A stretch of DNA of 38,771 bases from a virus: positions 67,202-105,972 of IMG/VR virus record IMGVR_UViG_3300030107_004270; one strand, given 5' to 3'. The notes beneath the pieces are model-generated. The model searched no databases, had not been told where the DNA came from, and worked only from the letters and a program-made list of their open reading frames with translations. Positions within the stretch are counted from its first letter, which is position 1, and every line of letters begins with the position of its first letter. This document shows positions 7,847-16,818 of the stretch, piece by piece. Made by a program: the position numbers and the translations under genes.

Positions 7847-10800
7847 ATGCCTTATGTTGGTAGAGATCTTTCGAGAGGGAATTATTTAAAATTAGATGAT
7901 CTAGTCTCTCAATTTAATGGATCAAAGACCACATTTAACTTGACATCAGGTGGATCCGCTTTTTTTCCTGGATCTGCCTTTTCTATATTAGTGTCTCTTG
8001 GTGGTATAATACAAGAACCAGAGTCTGCATATACAATTAACAAAAGTCAGATAACTTTTGCATCTGCTCCTTTAGCAACGGATGAATTTTTCATCATTGC
8101 TTTAGGGGTTGCTTTAGGTGTAGGTGTACCTGGACATGGTACAGTTGGTAGTAATCAATTAACAAAACCATTTGATTATGATAATTATTTTTATCTGGAT
8201 AGTACAAATAATAGAGTAGGTATTCATAGTACTACACCAACAGTAGCATTAGATGTTGTAGGGGATATAAAATTAAATGGTAACTTAGTTACTGCTGGTA
8301 CTGGTGGCGGTGGATTTAATGCTGGAGTAGTAACATGTACTGGTTTAGATGTAAATGGTAATGCAGATTTTAGTGGTAATGTTTCTATTGGTGGAACATT
8401 AACATACTTAGACGTAACAAATATAGATTCAGTTGGTATTATAACTGCACAACAAGGTTTAGAATCAGTTGGTGTTATAACTGCAAGAAAAGGTATTCAT
8501 TTAGGTGTTGGTGCTACAGTTGGACATTTAAGTACTGTAGGAGTATCATCAATATCATCTTTACAGGTTAGAGATTTAACAGCAACACATGTTGCTTATG
8601 CTGGTGCAAATGGTAGATTAACTGGTAGTGCAAATTTAACATATAGTAGTTCTGTTTTTCAAATAACAAAAGGAACAAGTGGTGGTGCAACAGCAAATAC
8701 AGATGCACCATTAATTGTAGATAATAGTTCTCATGCTTACGTTCAATTTAGAACCCCTGCTACTAAAGAACAAGGTTTATTATTTGGTGATGATGCTGAT
8801 AATAATGTAGGTAGTATTACATATAGTCACAGTACTAATGGATTAACATTTACTACTAATGCTAATCCAAGACTTACCGTTACATCAACTGGTAGACTTG
8901 GTATCGCAACTGCAGATCCAACATATACACTACAAGTCCAAGGTAATGCATCTATTACTTCTCAGACTGGTACATTAACGAATGGAATTTTCTTTGATCC
9001 TGGAGATACTGGATCAGGTAATAGACCAGACATAGTTTTAAAAGGTGCTGGTTCTTCTGCTTTAAACGTTAAAGCATTTCAGGTTTATTATAATAATGGT
9101 TCTAATGAATCTTTCTATATTGATTATGAAGGAGCTGTTTCTGGAAAGAGTGTAACAATAGCAGATAAGATAATTCATGCTGGTGATACAGGCACCTTTA
9201 TGAATTTCAATACTGATGAGATTGTATTTGAAACAGGAGCAACATCAAAAGTATTCATTAATGATGAAGGTGATCTAACAGTTGGTGCTAGTGAAGGTAA
9301 TTTAGGAAAGGTATATATTAAACAAGCTGCAGATACAGATACTGAAGGTCTTGCCTTATTAAATTCTGGTGGAAGTAATTCATTCAGACTATTTTTAGGT
9401 GATACTTCTGGTACTGTTGCTCATTTAGGACATGGTGGACAGAAACAAGTTAATATTACTCAAGCAGGTGGTGTTGGTATCGGAACTACTAATGCAACAT
9501 CAAATCTTACGATAGCAGAAGATGGTGCATCAACAAATGCTGAACTTGCTATAAATTATACTGGATCTGGAACTAGAACTTCTGCGATTAGATTCCAGAG
9601 AGGTGGAACAAACTTTGGATATGTTGCTGGTGCAGCATTCATGCTCACAACTGGAGCACAAGATGATTTAGGAATTGCTCCAGTATCAGGAAAAAATCTT
9701 TTATTTGGAATTGGAAATAGTGAAAAACTTCGCATCGATACTTCAGGTAGATTATTAGTAGGTACGACTGCAGCTCCTGCAAGTACAAATACTCTTTTAA
9801 GAGTTCATACTCCTATTAGTTCAAGTAGTGCTAATTCAATAGAAATTGGTCACGATACTAATGGTGCAGATAAACCTGGTGCTGCACTTGGACTTGCTAT
9901 TAACAATGGTGGAGCATCAACAAATGCTGCTGATTTATATTTTTCAACTGCTACTAATGGAAGTTTAACAGAAAAACTCCGCATCGACTCAAATGGTCAT
10001 GTAAAAATATCAAATAATAGTGGCAAGATCCGAATGGGATCTTCAAATCAACTTGAATTATATCATAATGGAACCTATGGATACCTCAATGACACAACTT
10101 CTAGTGGTACTGAATTAAGAATTGCAGGAAGAGTTGTGAGAGTCATGGATAATGATTCATCACATACCACTGCATATTTTTCAGATAGTGCTGCAAAATT
10201 GTATAGTGGAAATAGTGAAAAATTAACCACTACTTCAAAGGGAATTACAGTAACGGGAGAAGTCACAACATCACAAGACTATCCAGACTTCCGACCAAGA
10301 TTAGATCTTAACTTTGAAGCAGTCCAGAAATTAGATCCAAGAATTACATATACTAGAACTGGCCCTGCATCATATGTTGATGAGAATGGTTTAGTAGTAT
10401 TAGTTGGTGATAATACTCCAAGATTTGATCATAGTTTTCCTGAATGGTGGGATGAAGGTAATGTCGGGGATACTAATTCAGTAGGAGCACCAAAAGGGTT
10501 ATTGATGGAGGAATCAAGAACTAATATTTTCAAAAACAATCATAATCTAAAAACTGTTAATGATCATGCAGATATTGGTTATGGATTAAATACGACTGAA
10601 ACGACTGCACCAGACGGAACATTTACTGCGACTAAAGTTACAGGTGGAGGAACAAATAAGTGGACAAGATGGGATACTAATAATGGACTTGATATTAGTA
10701 CAATCAACTTTACGGATACTTTTACTGTATCAGTTTATGCAAAAACTGTTGGTACAAGTAATGCTAACTTAACTTTGGATTTTGGTGATCAAGGTAGTAA

Positions 10801-11497
10801 AGCTTTTTCTGTAGGACAAGATTGGAAACGTTATGCGATTTCAGCAGTTCATCATAATTATGGAGCAACCACTAAATTTATTGATCTATCTTTCGGGGGT
10901 GATATTTATATTTGGGGTCTCCAGTGTGAGAAGGGATCTTTCCTAACATCTTATATTCCAACAAATGGAGCAACTGCAACTCGTGGAGAAGACTCTTTAG
11001 TCATAGATGGTGATGACTTTAATGAGTTTTTCGATCATACTGGTGCAGCAAATCAGAACTATACAGGAACTCTGCTTTCATTCATGAGGTTTGATGATAT
11101 TAAGTATATACCTACTGCAAGTAGATCCAATAGAGTACAACTTGAATTAAATAACGATAATAAAGTGCAGTTATCAACTGTAGGAGGTGGTAGTCCATAT
11201 GTCGATTCTGTAGTTACATACGGAACTGGTAATCAAGCAGATTTTAATGGATCTTCAGGAAGCACATTCCCAAATATGTTAAAACACGGAATTTCTTTTG
11301 CAAAAGATAATTTTGCCTATTCTTATAATGGTAACACAGTTGAAACTGATACAAGTGGAAATGTTGGTGGTACGAGTGCAACTACAAAGTATACTAAACT
11401 TAGCATAGGTCATGGACCATCAAAAGTACATATGAAGAGAATTATCTATTATGCAGATAGACTTTCAAATTCTCAATTAGTCACTATGACTTCATAA
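7847..11497 (+). CDS. Large tail-fibre/adhesin protein, copy 2 (1216 aa)
   Basis: The N-terminal domain (about 1-100, MPYVGRDLSRGNYLKLDDL start and SILVSLGGIIQEPESAY) is a fibre-attachment type common in T4-like marine phages and differs from copy 1. The body carries GIGT-like repeats near residues 124, 351, 543 and 636, with LRIDTSGR-type linkers. From about residue 803 the C-terminal region parallels copy 1 (DYPDFRPRLDLNFEAVQKLD; TYTRTGPASYVDENG) and ends with YYADRLSNSQLVTMTS. No S74 peptidase or lytic motif was seen. It is a host-recognition fibre by architecture. The shared C-terminus with an altered head suggests module shuffling between the two genes. Confidence 0.85.
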   Translation: MPYVGRDLSRGNYLKLDDLVSQFNGSKTTFNLTSGGSAFFPGSAFSILVSLGGIIQEPESAYTINKSQITFASAPLATDEFFIIALGVALGVGVPGHGTVGSNQLTKPFDYDNYFYLDSTNNRVGIHSTTPTVALDVVGDIKLNGNLVTAGTGGGGFNAGVVTCTGLDVNGNADFSGNVSIGGTLTYLDVTNIDSVGIITAQQGLESVGVITARKGIHLGVGATVGHLSTVGVSSISSLQVRDLTATHVAYAGANGRLTGSANLTYSSSVFQITKGTSGGATANTDAPLIVDNSSHAYVQFRTPATKEQGLLFGDDADNNVGSITYSHSTNGLTFTTNANPRLTVTSTGRLGIATADPTYTLQVQGNASITSQTGTLTNGIFFDPGDTGSGNRPDIVLKGAGSSALNVKAFQVYYNNGSNESFYIDYEGAVSGKSVTIADKIIHAGDTGTFMNFNTDEIVFETGATSKVFINDEGDLTVGASEGNLGKVYIKQAADTDTEGLALLNSGGSNSFRLFLGDTSGTVAHLGHGGQKQVNITQAGGVGIGTTNATSNLTIAEDGASTNAELAINYTGSGTRTSAIRFQRGGTNFGYVAGAAFMLTTGAQDDLGIAPVSGKNLLFGIGNSEKLRIDTSGRLLVGTTAAPASTNTLLRVHTPISSSSANSIEIGHDTNGADKPGAALGLAINNGGASTNAADLYFSTATNGSLTEKLRIDSNGHVKISNNSGKIRMGSSNQLELYHNGTYGYLNDTTSSGTELRIAGRVVRVMDNDSSHTTAYFSDSAAKLYSGNSEKLTTTSKGITVTGEVTTSQDYPDFRPRLDLNFEAVQKLDPRITYTRTGPASYVDENGLVVLVGDNTPRFDHSFPEWWDEGNVGDTNSVGAPKGLLMEESRTNIFKNNHNLKTVNDHADIGYGLNTTETTAPDGTFTATKVTGGGTNKWTRWDTNNGLDISTINFTDTFTVSVYAKTVGTSNANLTLDFGDQGSKAFSVGQDWKRYAISAVHHNYGATTKFIDLSFGGDIYIWGLQCEKGSFLTSYIPTNGATATRGEDSLVIDGDDFNEFFDHTGAANQNYTGTLLSFMRFDDIKYIPTASRSNRVQLELNNDNKVQLSTVGGGSPYVDSVVTYGTGNQADFNGSSGSTFPNMLKHGISFAKDNFAYSYNGNTVETDTSGNVGGTSATTKYTKLSIGHGPSKVHMKRIIYYADRLSNSQLVTMTS

Positions 11498-11503
11498 TAA
11501 ATA
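11496..11503 (+). promoter_or_regulatory. Late promoter box (AATAAATA)
   Basis: Same arrangement as at 3553: the box overlaps the fibre stop, ends 20 bases before the ATG and is followed by TAGGAGAG. Confidence 0.65.
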
Positions 11504-11523
11504 CCATAGGAGAGAAATAACTA

Positions 11524-14082
11524 ATGCCTAATCTAGTCGGAATCGGAAATAGTCAAGTCCCTACTAACGCAATGTTAGGTGGATTGGCATACCAAGATCC
11601 TGCTCATGCTAATTTAACAAATGTAGAAATAGAAAATATTGCTAAATTGAAAGGTTCAGTTAGTAATACGGCAACTGCTATATTTGTATATGATACTAAG
11701 AATGATAGTGATGGCGGTGCTTGGAGAAAAAGAACACAGAATACTTCTTGGTATAATGAACCATTAGGAACAAAAACTAGAGGACATAGAAGAGAATTTC
11801 CATCTGTTGCTATCATTGTTGCAGAATCTAGAAAAATAATAATTCTTGATGGCGATGATCCAACTTTTCCTATGTGGATGGTGTTTGAGAACCATGTTGC
11901 TAGTCATTCGATATCATCATGTGGAATGATAATGGGTAATGGATCTATATCAGACATTACTATGTTAAATGGAATTATGGCATCGACTCATGTTGGTGAT
12001 CATAAATGTTTGGTTAGAATTTATTTTGTTGCAGATAAAGGAGTTGCGAATCCTGGTCATACTTATTGGGGTGAAGGTATATTCTCAGGACGAATAGTAG
12101 ACAGAAATACTACGAATGGTTTCTATACTCGTAATGGAGTTAATAATTTGAGTGATAATGGTAGGTGTGTTGCTATGAAAGTCACTGCTGATGCACCAAT
12201 AGATTCTGTAACAGGATTACCAACACCCACATTTGCGATTGGTGGTGATACTGGACAGCATGTAATAGTTCCTGATCATACACCTAACACTAATCCACAT
12301 CATACTCATGGAGATGAATGGAAAATATCAAATGGTAATAATAGTTTTAACTATCCAGCACAACGTTGTATGAAATTTACAGATGATAATAAATTATATT
12401 GGTCTTATTCGTATCTAAATTTAACAGATGAATCACATGCTGTTATTTCTGATATTCCTGGTTCAGATAGAAGTAGAAGTTCATCTCATACTGCATCTAT
12501 AAATTCGACTTGGAATGATACTTATGATCGGCCACCATTTATTATGAGGTGGAGAAACCAAGGTAGTTCATTGGGTAATGTTTCAATTGCAACGGGAAAG
12601 GATTATCTATTTGCAGGAAATAAAAGTGGATTATCATTTCTTCGTAGAAATGCAGAAGGTTATGATAATCAAACAAGTGTAAATGCAACGCACGGTGAGA
12701 AAGAGGCAATGAGTGCCCAAATAACTCATGAATATAATACTGGTTGGTGTGTTGGTAAAGCTTCGCACATATCTATGTGCTCTACAGATACCAGTAATCT
12801 TGTTCAAGCAGATGTCATTTATGATGATCTACATGCTAATATTGCATCATGGACTGCACATACTAATACAACTCTTGCACATGTAACAGGTGGTCAAACT
12901 GGAAATTGTATGAAAATTACTACTTCTGGTGGCGGTGGCGGTGGTGCTTATAGGACAATTACAACTGTTGTTGGAAAACAATACACTGTAACTTATTTTG
13001 CTAAACATTCATCAGGAGGAACTGGTTTAAGATGTCGTGTAGGATCATCTGCTGCATCTTCAGGTGATGGATATTCTGGTGATCAAGCAAGTACTTCTGC
13101 AAGTTGGACTGGACCATATGCATTTGAATTTACCGCACAAAGAACAACCACATATATAACATTCTATTTGCCAGCAAGTCATGAAGCATTTGTGGATCAA
13201 ATAACAGTTAAATTGTGTGACCCGAATCGTGCAAATAGTGGATCAATTGATTCTGATAATACTACAAATGGTGGATTATTCGCATATGGAACTCTTACTA
13301 GATCTCCAGTTGCTACTGGTGCAGAGTTGGTTGGATATAGTGGTTGGTCTGGTTCTAATTATTTGATGAGACCTATGCTTTTACGTGCAGGGGGAACTCC
13401 ACCTGTTAATACTGGTACTGAAAATTATAGTACTGGAGATTGGTATGTGTCTGTTTGGTACTATCCAACTAGTCTATCTGATACTCAAGTTATATGGTCA
13501 ATGAGGGATCCTAGTAATAGTGGTACTCATTGGGTTCAACTTTGGTATAATACTTCTAATCAATCTATAAGATTGGCCGAAAATGATGGAACAGCAAGAA
13601 CATGTTATGTTAATTATCCAGGTCTAACAACTAATAAATGGTATCAAATAGTTGCTGGAAGAAAAGATGGAACTCAGTTTGTGTATTTAAATGGAGTTAG
13701 AAACAAGGCAAATACATGGTCAAGTGGACAAATTACTTGGACTCAGGGTACTCAGTTTAGAATTGGAAATCATTACGATACTCAGTATCCTGTAATAGGT
13801 TCTTTGGCATTATTCAAATATGCATTAAGTGCTCCTACATATCAGCAAGCTCAACAAATGTACCAAGATGAATTGGGATTATTTCAACCTAATGCAAAAT
13901 GTACATTATATGGATCATCTAAGGATGTGAATGCTATGGATTATGATCATTCTACTGATATACTTCATGTTGGAACATCAGAAGGTAGAAGTGAATTTGT
14001 TGGACTTAATAGAATAAATAATACGACTTCTGCAGTAACAACTGTACTGTCAGTATCTAATGGACTTGTAGCGGAGCAGTGA
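11524..14082 (+). CDS. Virion structural/adhesin protein with LamG-like domain, copy 2 (852 aa)
   Basis: Paralogue of the 826-aa protein at 3582. About 110 residues at the N-terminus (MPNLVGIGNSQVPTNAMLGG) and the C-terminal 60 (AKCTLYGSSKDVNAMDYD) are shared; the centre has diverged. A carbohydrate-binding-like beta domain lies near 430-560 and a LamG-like domain near 600-790 (NYSTGDWYVSVWYYPTSL; FVYLNGVRNKANTW). The 5-prime nucleotide sequence is also nearly identical to copy 1, so the duplication is recent or maintained by gene conversion. Role inferred: part of a second adhesin set. Confidence 0.8.
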   Translation: MPNLVGIGNSQVPTNAMLGGLAYQDPAHANLTNVEIENIAKLKGSVSNTATAIFVYDTKNDSDGGAWRKRTQNTSWYNEPLGTKTRGHRREFPSVAIIVAESRKIIILDGDDPTFPMWMVFENHVASHSISSCGMIMGNGSISDITMLNGIMASTHVGDHKCLVRIYFVADKGVANPGHTYWGEGIFSGRIVDRNTTNGFYTRNGVNNLSDNGRCVAMKVTADAPIDSVTGLPTPTFAIGGDTGQHVIVPDHTPNTNPHHTHGDEWKISNGNNSFNYPAQRCMKFTDDNKLYWSYSYLNLTDESHAVISDIPGSDRSRSSSHTASINSTWNDTYDRPPFIMRWRNQGSSLGNVSIATGKDYLFAGNKSGLSFLRRNAEGYDNQTSVNATHGEKEAMSAQITHEYNTGWCVGKASHISMCSTDTSNLVQADVIYDDLHANIASWTAHTNTTLAHVTGGQTGNCMKITTSGGGGGGAYRTITTVVGKQYTVTYFAKHSSGGTGLRCRVGSSAASSGDGYSGDQASTSASWTGPYAFEFTAQRTTTYITFYLPASHEAFVDQITVKLCDPNRANSGSIDSDNTTNGGLFAYGTLTRSPVATGAELVGYSGWSGSNYLMRPMLLRAGGTPPVNTGTENYSTGDWYVSVWYYPTSLSDTQVIWSMRDPSNSGTHWVQLWYNTSNQSIRLAENDGTARTCYVNYPGLTTNKWYQIVAGRKDGTQFVYLNGVRNKANTWSSGQITWTQGTQFRIGNHYDTQYPVIGSLALFKYALSAPTYQQAQQMYQDELGLFQPNAKCTLYGSSKDVNAMDYDHSTDILHVGTSEGRSEFVGLNRINNTTSAVTTVLSVSNGLVAEQ

Positions 14083-14085
14083 TTA

Positions 14086-14727
14086 ATGGTAGTAAAAATT
14101 TCAAAACCAGCAATTAATTTAAGGGAAAAAATTTCCCAATTGGATTATGATGCCCTTCCTTATGATAAAATTCCAATTGGAAGTGTAGTTCAAACGGTTG
14201 TTAATTATCCCCAAGCATCTAATGCTATGGAAGGAACTAATAGAGCAAGGCAAGATGTAGCTGTTAGAGCACATCAACCAGGTACGAGTGATGTTTTTGC
14301 TGAAGTTACTGGTGCAGATTATAGGACTACAATATCACCAAAATTTTATAGTAGTATGTTATTATTGGATCTTACCTTTCTTTTTGGTGGTAATAATAAT
14401 GGTTCTATTTCTGGATTTAAATTCATGCAATCTCGTATGCAAGATATGAGTAATCCTTTTGATCTTGTTAACAATGCACCTTATTCTGGAGGTGGTAGCA
14501 GACAGTTTACTCATGGATCAAGTAGACAAGTAGATACTGATGGTAATGATAGGCATACAATGCATATATCAGCAATGGTTCCTGCATATGGAACAGAATC
14601 AAGAACTTATGGGTTATGGCATTATTCGGAAGCTAATCATACAAAATATTTTAATGCAACAACTACTGCTAATAGTGGATGTTCATTTTCTCCTTGGAGA
14701 TTCGTAATACAGGAGATAAGACAATGA
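14086..14727 (+). CDS. Fibre tip-like protein (213 aa)
   Basis: Residues 1-20 (VKISKPAINLREKISQLD) match the N-terminus of the 362-aa protein at 6064; the rest is different. The body (IPIGSVVQTVV at about 30, then a beta-rich sequence, ending FSPWRFVIQEIRQ) resembles the small beta-structured tips that end many phage fibre clusters, where SPWRF-like endings recur. It is the last gene of module 2 and overlaps the chaperone gene by ATGA. A receptor-binding tip is the likely role. Confidence 0.75.
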   Translation: MVVKISKPAINLREKISQLDYDALPYDKIPIGSVVQTVVNYPQASNAMEGTNRARQDVAVRAHQPGTSDVFAEVTGADYRTTISPKFYSSMLLLDLTFLFGGNNNGSISGFKFMQSRMQDMSNPFDLVNNAPYSGGGSRQFTHGSSRQVDTDGNDRHTMHISAMVPAYGTESRTYGLWHYSEANHTKYFNATTTANSGCSFSPWRFVIQEIRQ

Positions 14728-15101
14728 ACGTTTTTTATCTTTCTAAAGCACTTAATGCTTTAAGACCTAATTGTGCATTTGGTTGTTCGGATACTTATGA
14801 CAGTATTGAATGGTATTCAAATAATACTGAATCATTACCAACAGAAGATGAAGTTAATGCAAAGGTTACTGAATTAAAAAATGCAGAACCAATGAGACTA
14901 TTACGTATAGAAAGAGATAAAAGGATTGCAACATCCGATTGGAGAATAGTTATGGCAAAAGAAACAGGATCCAATATACCTGCTGCATGGAAAACATATA
15001 GACAAGCATTAAGAGATCTTCCTTCCACTCAAACTCCTGTTTTAGATTCTAATAATCCTGTTGGTATATCAAGTGTTACTTGGCCTACTGAACCAACTTA
15101 A
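14724..15101 (+). CDS. Phage tail-assembly chaperone-like protein (125 aa)
   Basis: Start chosen at 14724, where ATG overlaps the upstream TGA; an earlier in-frame ATG lies deep inside the previous gene. The second half has the signature of small tail/fibre assembly chaperones: basic RIERDKRIATSDWRIV at about 57-72, then AAWKTYRQALRDLPS at about 82-96 and a C-terminal VTWPTEPT. The SDW and W..YRQALRDLP motifs are characteristic of that group. The protein presumably helps fold or attach the fibres made by the genes just upstream. Good recognition by motif, not tested. Confidence 0.8.
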   Translation: MNVFYLSKALNALRPNCAFGCSDTYDSIEWYSNNTESLPTEDEVNAKVTELKNAEPMRLLRIERDKRIATSDWRIVMAKETGSNIPAAWKTYRQALRDLPSTQTPVLDSNNPVGISSVTWPTEPT

Positions 15102-15313
15102 CTTACTACTGGTTCTCTGAGTGCTTCCATCTTTAAGAATTGTTCATTCATGTTATAATATAACTTATAATTTTCTGTCGTAAGATAATATCCTTTTATT
15201 TCGTTACCATCACAGTGCCAACCATAAGCATTGAGACGTTCATCAACACCATCTATTCTTAATTTCTTGCTACCATCTAGGTAGTTGTGGTATCGCTCGT
15301 CTAGGTTAATCAT
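15098..15313 (-). CDS. Hypothetical protein on the opposite strand (71 aa)
   Basis: The only convincing minus-strand gene in the window. It is charged and soluble with many Tyr and Asn (YHNYLDGSKKLRIDGVDERL near 8-27; TTENYKLYYNMNEQFLKMEA near 45-64). Its stop codon overlaps the stop of the convergent chaperone gene, and a TATAAT box lies 24 bases upstream of its start. Composition and the promoter argue for a real gene. Function unknown. Confidence 0.65.
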   Translation of the reverse strand: MINLDERYHNYLDGSKKLRIDGVDERLNAYGWHCDGNEIKGYYLTTENYKLYYNMNEQFLKMEALREPVVS

Positions 15314-15336
15314 AGTTCTTGGTGGATTGTGTGGAT

Positions 15337-15342
15337 ATTATA
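15337..15342 (-). promoter_or_regulatory. -10 box for the minus-strand gene
   Basis: On the minus strand this reads TATAAT, 24 bases upstream of the ATG at 15313. No good -35 match is seen, so a -10-driven host or modified-polymerase promoter is inferred. Confidence 0.45.
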
Positions 15343-15386
15343 ACATTATCTATACAAAGTAGCAAGTTCTTTATGTTTTCTTTCGA

Positions 15387-15415
15387 TTGCAAAGACAATC
15401 TATATATGATATAAT
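15387..15415 (+). promoter_or_regulatory. Sigma70-like promoter (TTGCAA-17-TATAAT)
   Basis: TTGCAA at 15387-15392, a 17-base spacer and TATAAT at 15410-15415, followed 17 bases later by the ATG at 15433. The same combination occurs at 33902. It faces away from the minus-strand promoter, forming a divergent control region at the border between late and early blocks. Confidence 0.6.
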
Positions 15416-15432
15416 AACCTCATCTTAACCTT

Positions 15433-15825
15433 ATGTCTATGTATGAACCAGAAGTTGATGACTATGTAATTTGGGATCGAGGTGAGTATGGTAAGGATGA
15501 AGGATGGGTTTATTTCAAGGGCGATGAGGTGGATAATGAAAAAAGAGTGAAGTTTGGATGGAAACCTGTAGCACGATATATTACAATAGAAACTGGTATC
15601 AGACCTAAACCTCAATGTGAGTATTCAAAGAATGATCCACACAAATATATTCATACATTATTGTTGTGTTATGATTCAGATTGGCATCAATTAAAGTTTG
15701 TAAAGAAGAGAAATAGTAAACATATACAGCATTGGTCACAGTATGATGACATGACAGGCAATGAAGAGGATAGATTGGTTAAGATGTATAAATCACAAGA
15801 TGGTCGTCCACTTGATACCCAATAA
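15433..15825 (+). CDS. Conserved cyanophage-type hypothetical protein (130 aa)
   Basis: First gene of the rightward small-gene operon. A soluble protein opening with acidic and aromatic residues (MYEPEVDDYVIWDRG near 3-17), then DEGWVYFKGDEV near 22-33, and a basic middle (HQLKFVKKRNSKHIQHW at about 85-101). A second Met at residue 3 could be the true start. The N-terminal beta-rich part suggests a small SH3-like or OB-like fold, a guess. No known catalytic motif. Confidence 0.75.
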   Translation: MSMYEPEVDDYVIWDRGEYGKDEGWVYFKGDEVDNEKRVKFGWKPVARYITIETGIRPKPQCEYSKNDPHKYIHTLLLCYDSDWHQLKFVKKRNSKHIQHWSQYDDMTGNEEDRLVKMYKSQDGRPLDTQ

Positions 15826-15828
15826 ATA
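15821..15828 (+). promoter_or_regulatory. Late promoter box (AATAAATA)
   Basis: AATAAATA overlaps the stop region of the 130-aa gene and ends 16 bases before the ATG at 15845. Late transcription may therefore re-enter the Nfu/PurN operon. Confidence 0.55.
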
Positions 15829-15844
15829 AGAAAACCGAATTATT

Positions 15845-16132
15845 ATGAGCAAGATAGACACTCAGGGTATGAGTATGCCTGTTGATCCTAATTTTAAAGG
15901 AAAACCAAAGGCACAAAAACATAAACCTTGGGAGATTACACCAAGAAGATGTCACACTCCTCAAATGGTTAAGGAGTTAAAGATACTTATTAATGAAGTA
16001 TTAGATGAGAGAGAAGGTAAATTTAATTATACTTCTTATTTTGATGTGGATAAGTATAAACATTATGTTGGTGAAGAAGAACCACCATATAGACCCACTA
16101 ATAAAACCTATAATCCTGGATACTATCAGTGA
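15845..16132 (+). CDS. Hypothetical protein (95 aa)
   Basis: A small basic-then-acidic soluble protein: a Lys/Pro-rich N-terminus (KGKPKAQKHKPWEITPRR at about 18-35), a helix around 40-58 (MVKELKILINEVLDEREGK) and a Pro/Tyr-rich tail. It overlaps the next gene by four bases (GTG within CAGTGA). Likely co-translated with the genes up to purN. Function unknown. Confidence 0.7.
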   Translation: MSKIDTQGMSMPVDPNFKGKPKAQKHKPWEITPRRCHTPQMVKELKILINEVLDEREGKFNYTSYFDVDKYKHYVGEEEPPYRPTNKTYNPGYYQ

Positions 16133-16392
16133 GTAAACACAATTACAAGAACCCTTCCAAGACACAAGATCTTGGACATGTAGAAGCACAGGTTACTAAG
16201 GGTAAAAAGTATTATAATGAGCAAGGGTGGGAGATTTCCCCACCCATAAGTGATAGAGAATGTATCTATCGTTGTTTGGAAAATTGTGAGTCACTTGCTG
16301 GACTTGATAAGAAACAAGTACAACGGTTGATGAAAGACTTTGAAACTATGAAGACAGAGTTTGTACGCAACGAGGAGTATCCAGTGTTATGA
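16129..16392 (+). CDS. Hypothetical protein with GTG start (87 aa)
   Basis: Start is GTG, overlapping the TGA of the preceding gene; the ending ATGA overlap with the next gene supports the frame. The sequence is soluble with ISPPISDRECIYRCLENCES at about 38-57. It has three Cys (CIYRCLENC) but no clear zinc-ligand set, and a helical C-terminus (KKQVQRLMKDFETMKTE). No recognised family. Confidence 0.7.
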   Translation: MSKHNYKNPSKTQDLGHVEAQVTKGKKYYNEQGWEISPPISDRECIYRCLENCESLAGLDKKQVQRLMKDFETMKTEFVRNEEYPVL

Positions 16393-16595
16393 ATCCAGAA
16401 GATATAGAACTACGTAGTACATCTCAACAGTTTGAGTATGAGAAGATGTCAAGAGACATTGATAAATGTGATGATGTTGAAGTTCTCAGAGAAATGTGTA
16501 AGTTTCTAGTTAAACTAGAGATGAAAACGAGAGAGAACTATAGTATAATACTACAGGACACCTTACCAGACATATCTAAAAATGGAATTAACTGA
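16389..16595 (+). CDS. Hypothetical helical protein (68 aa)
   Basis: ATG overlaps the previous stop; its 3-prime end overlaps the Nfu gene by 14 bases. Predominantly charged and helical (YEKMSRDIDKCDDVEVLREM near 17-36, then KFLVKLEMKTRENYSIIL). No membrane segment or motif. Translationally coupled in the operon; function unknown. Confidence 0.7.
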   Translation: MNPEDIELRSTSQQFEYEKMSRDIDKCDDVEVLREMCKFLVKLEMKTRENYSIILQDTLPDISKNGIN

Positions 16596-16818
16596 AGAAA
16601 ACGTGATGAAGGTTCTCGAAGACCTTATACCTTACATCGAGGCAGATGGTGGGTGGTTAGAGTTTGTAGAGATAGAAGAAGAAACAAATATAGTTAAAGT
16701 AAGATTGGGTGGTGCATGTTCTACATGTGCTATGAGTGCTATGACATTGAAGCAAGGTATAGAATCTAAGTTATGCCATGAGATTCCAGATTGTTATGGA
16801 GTGATTCAAGTATTATGA
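16582..16818 (+). CDS. NifU C-terminal (Nfu-type) Fe-S scaffold domain protein (78 aa)
   Basis: A stand-alone Nfu domain of about the expected 70-80 residues. Visible hallmarks are the N-terminal helix (ENVMKVLEDLIPYIEADGG, 7-24), a beta hairpin (VKVRLGGACSTCAMS), the CxxC pair C46/C49 that binds the bridging cluster in the family, and the following helix TLKQGIESKL. Family members assemble or carry [4Fe-4S] clusters to apo-enzymes, here presumably in host cytoplasm. Encoded just upstream of PurN in one operon. It could support host photosynthetic or nucleotide enzymes during infection, which is inference. Confidence 0.9.
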   Translation: MELTEENVMKVLEDLIPYIEADGGWLEFVEIEEETNIVKVRLGGACSTCAMSAMTLKQGIESKLCHEIPDCYGVIQVL

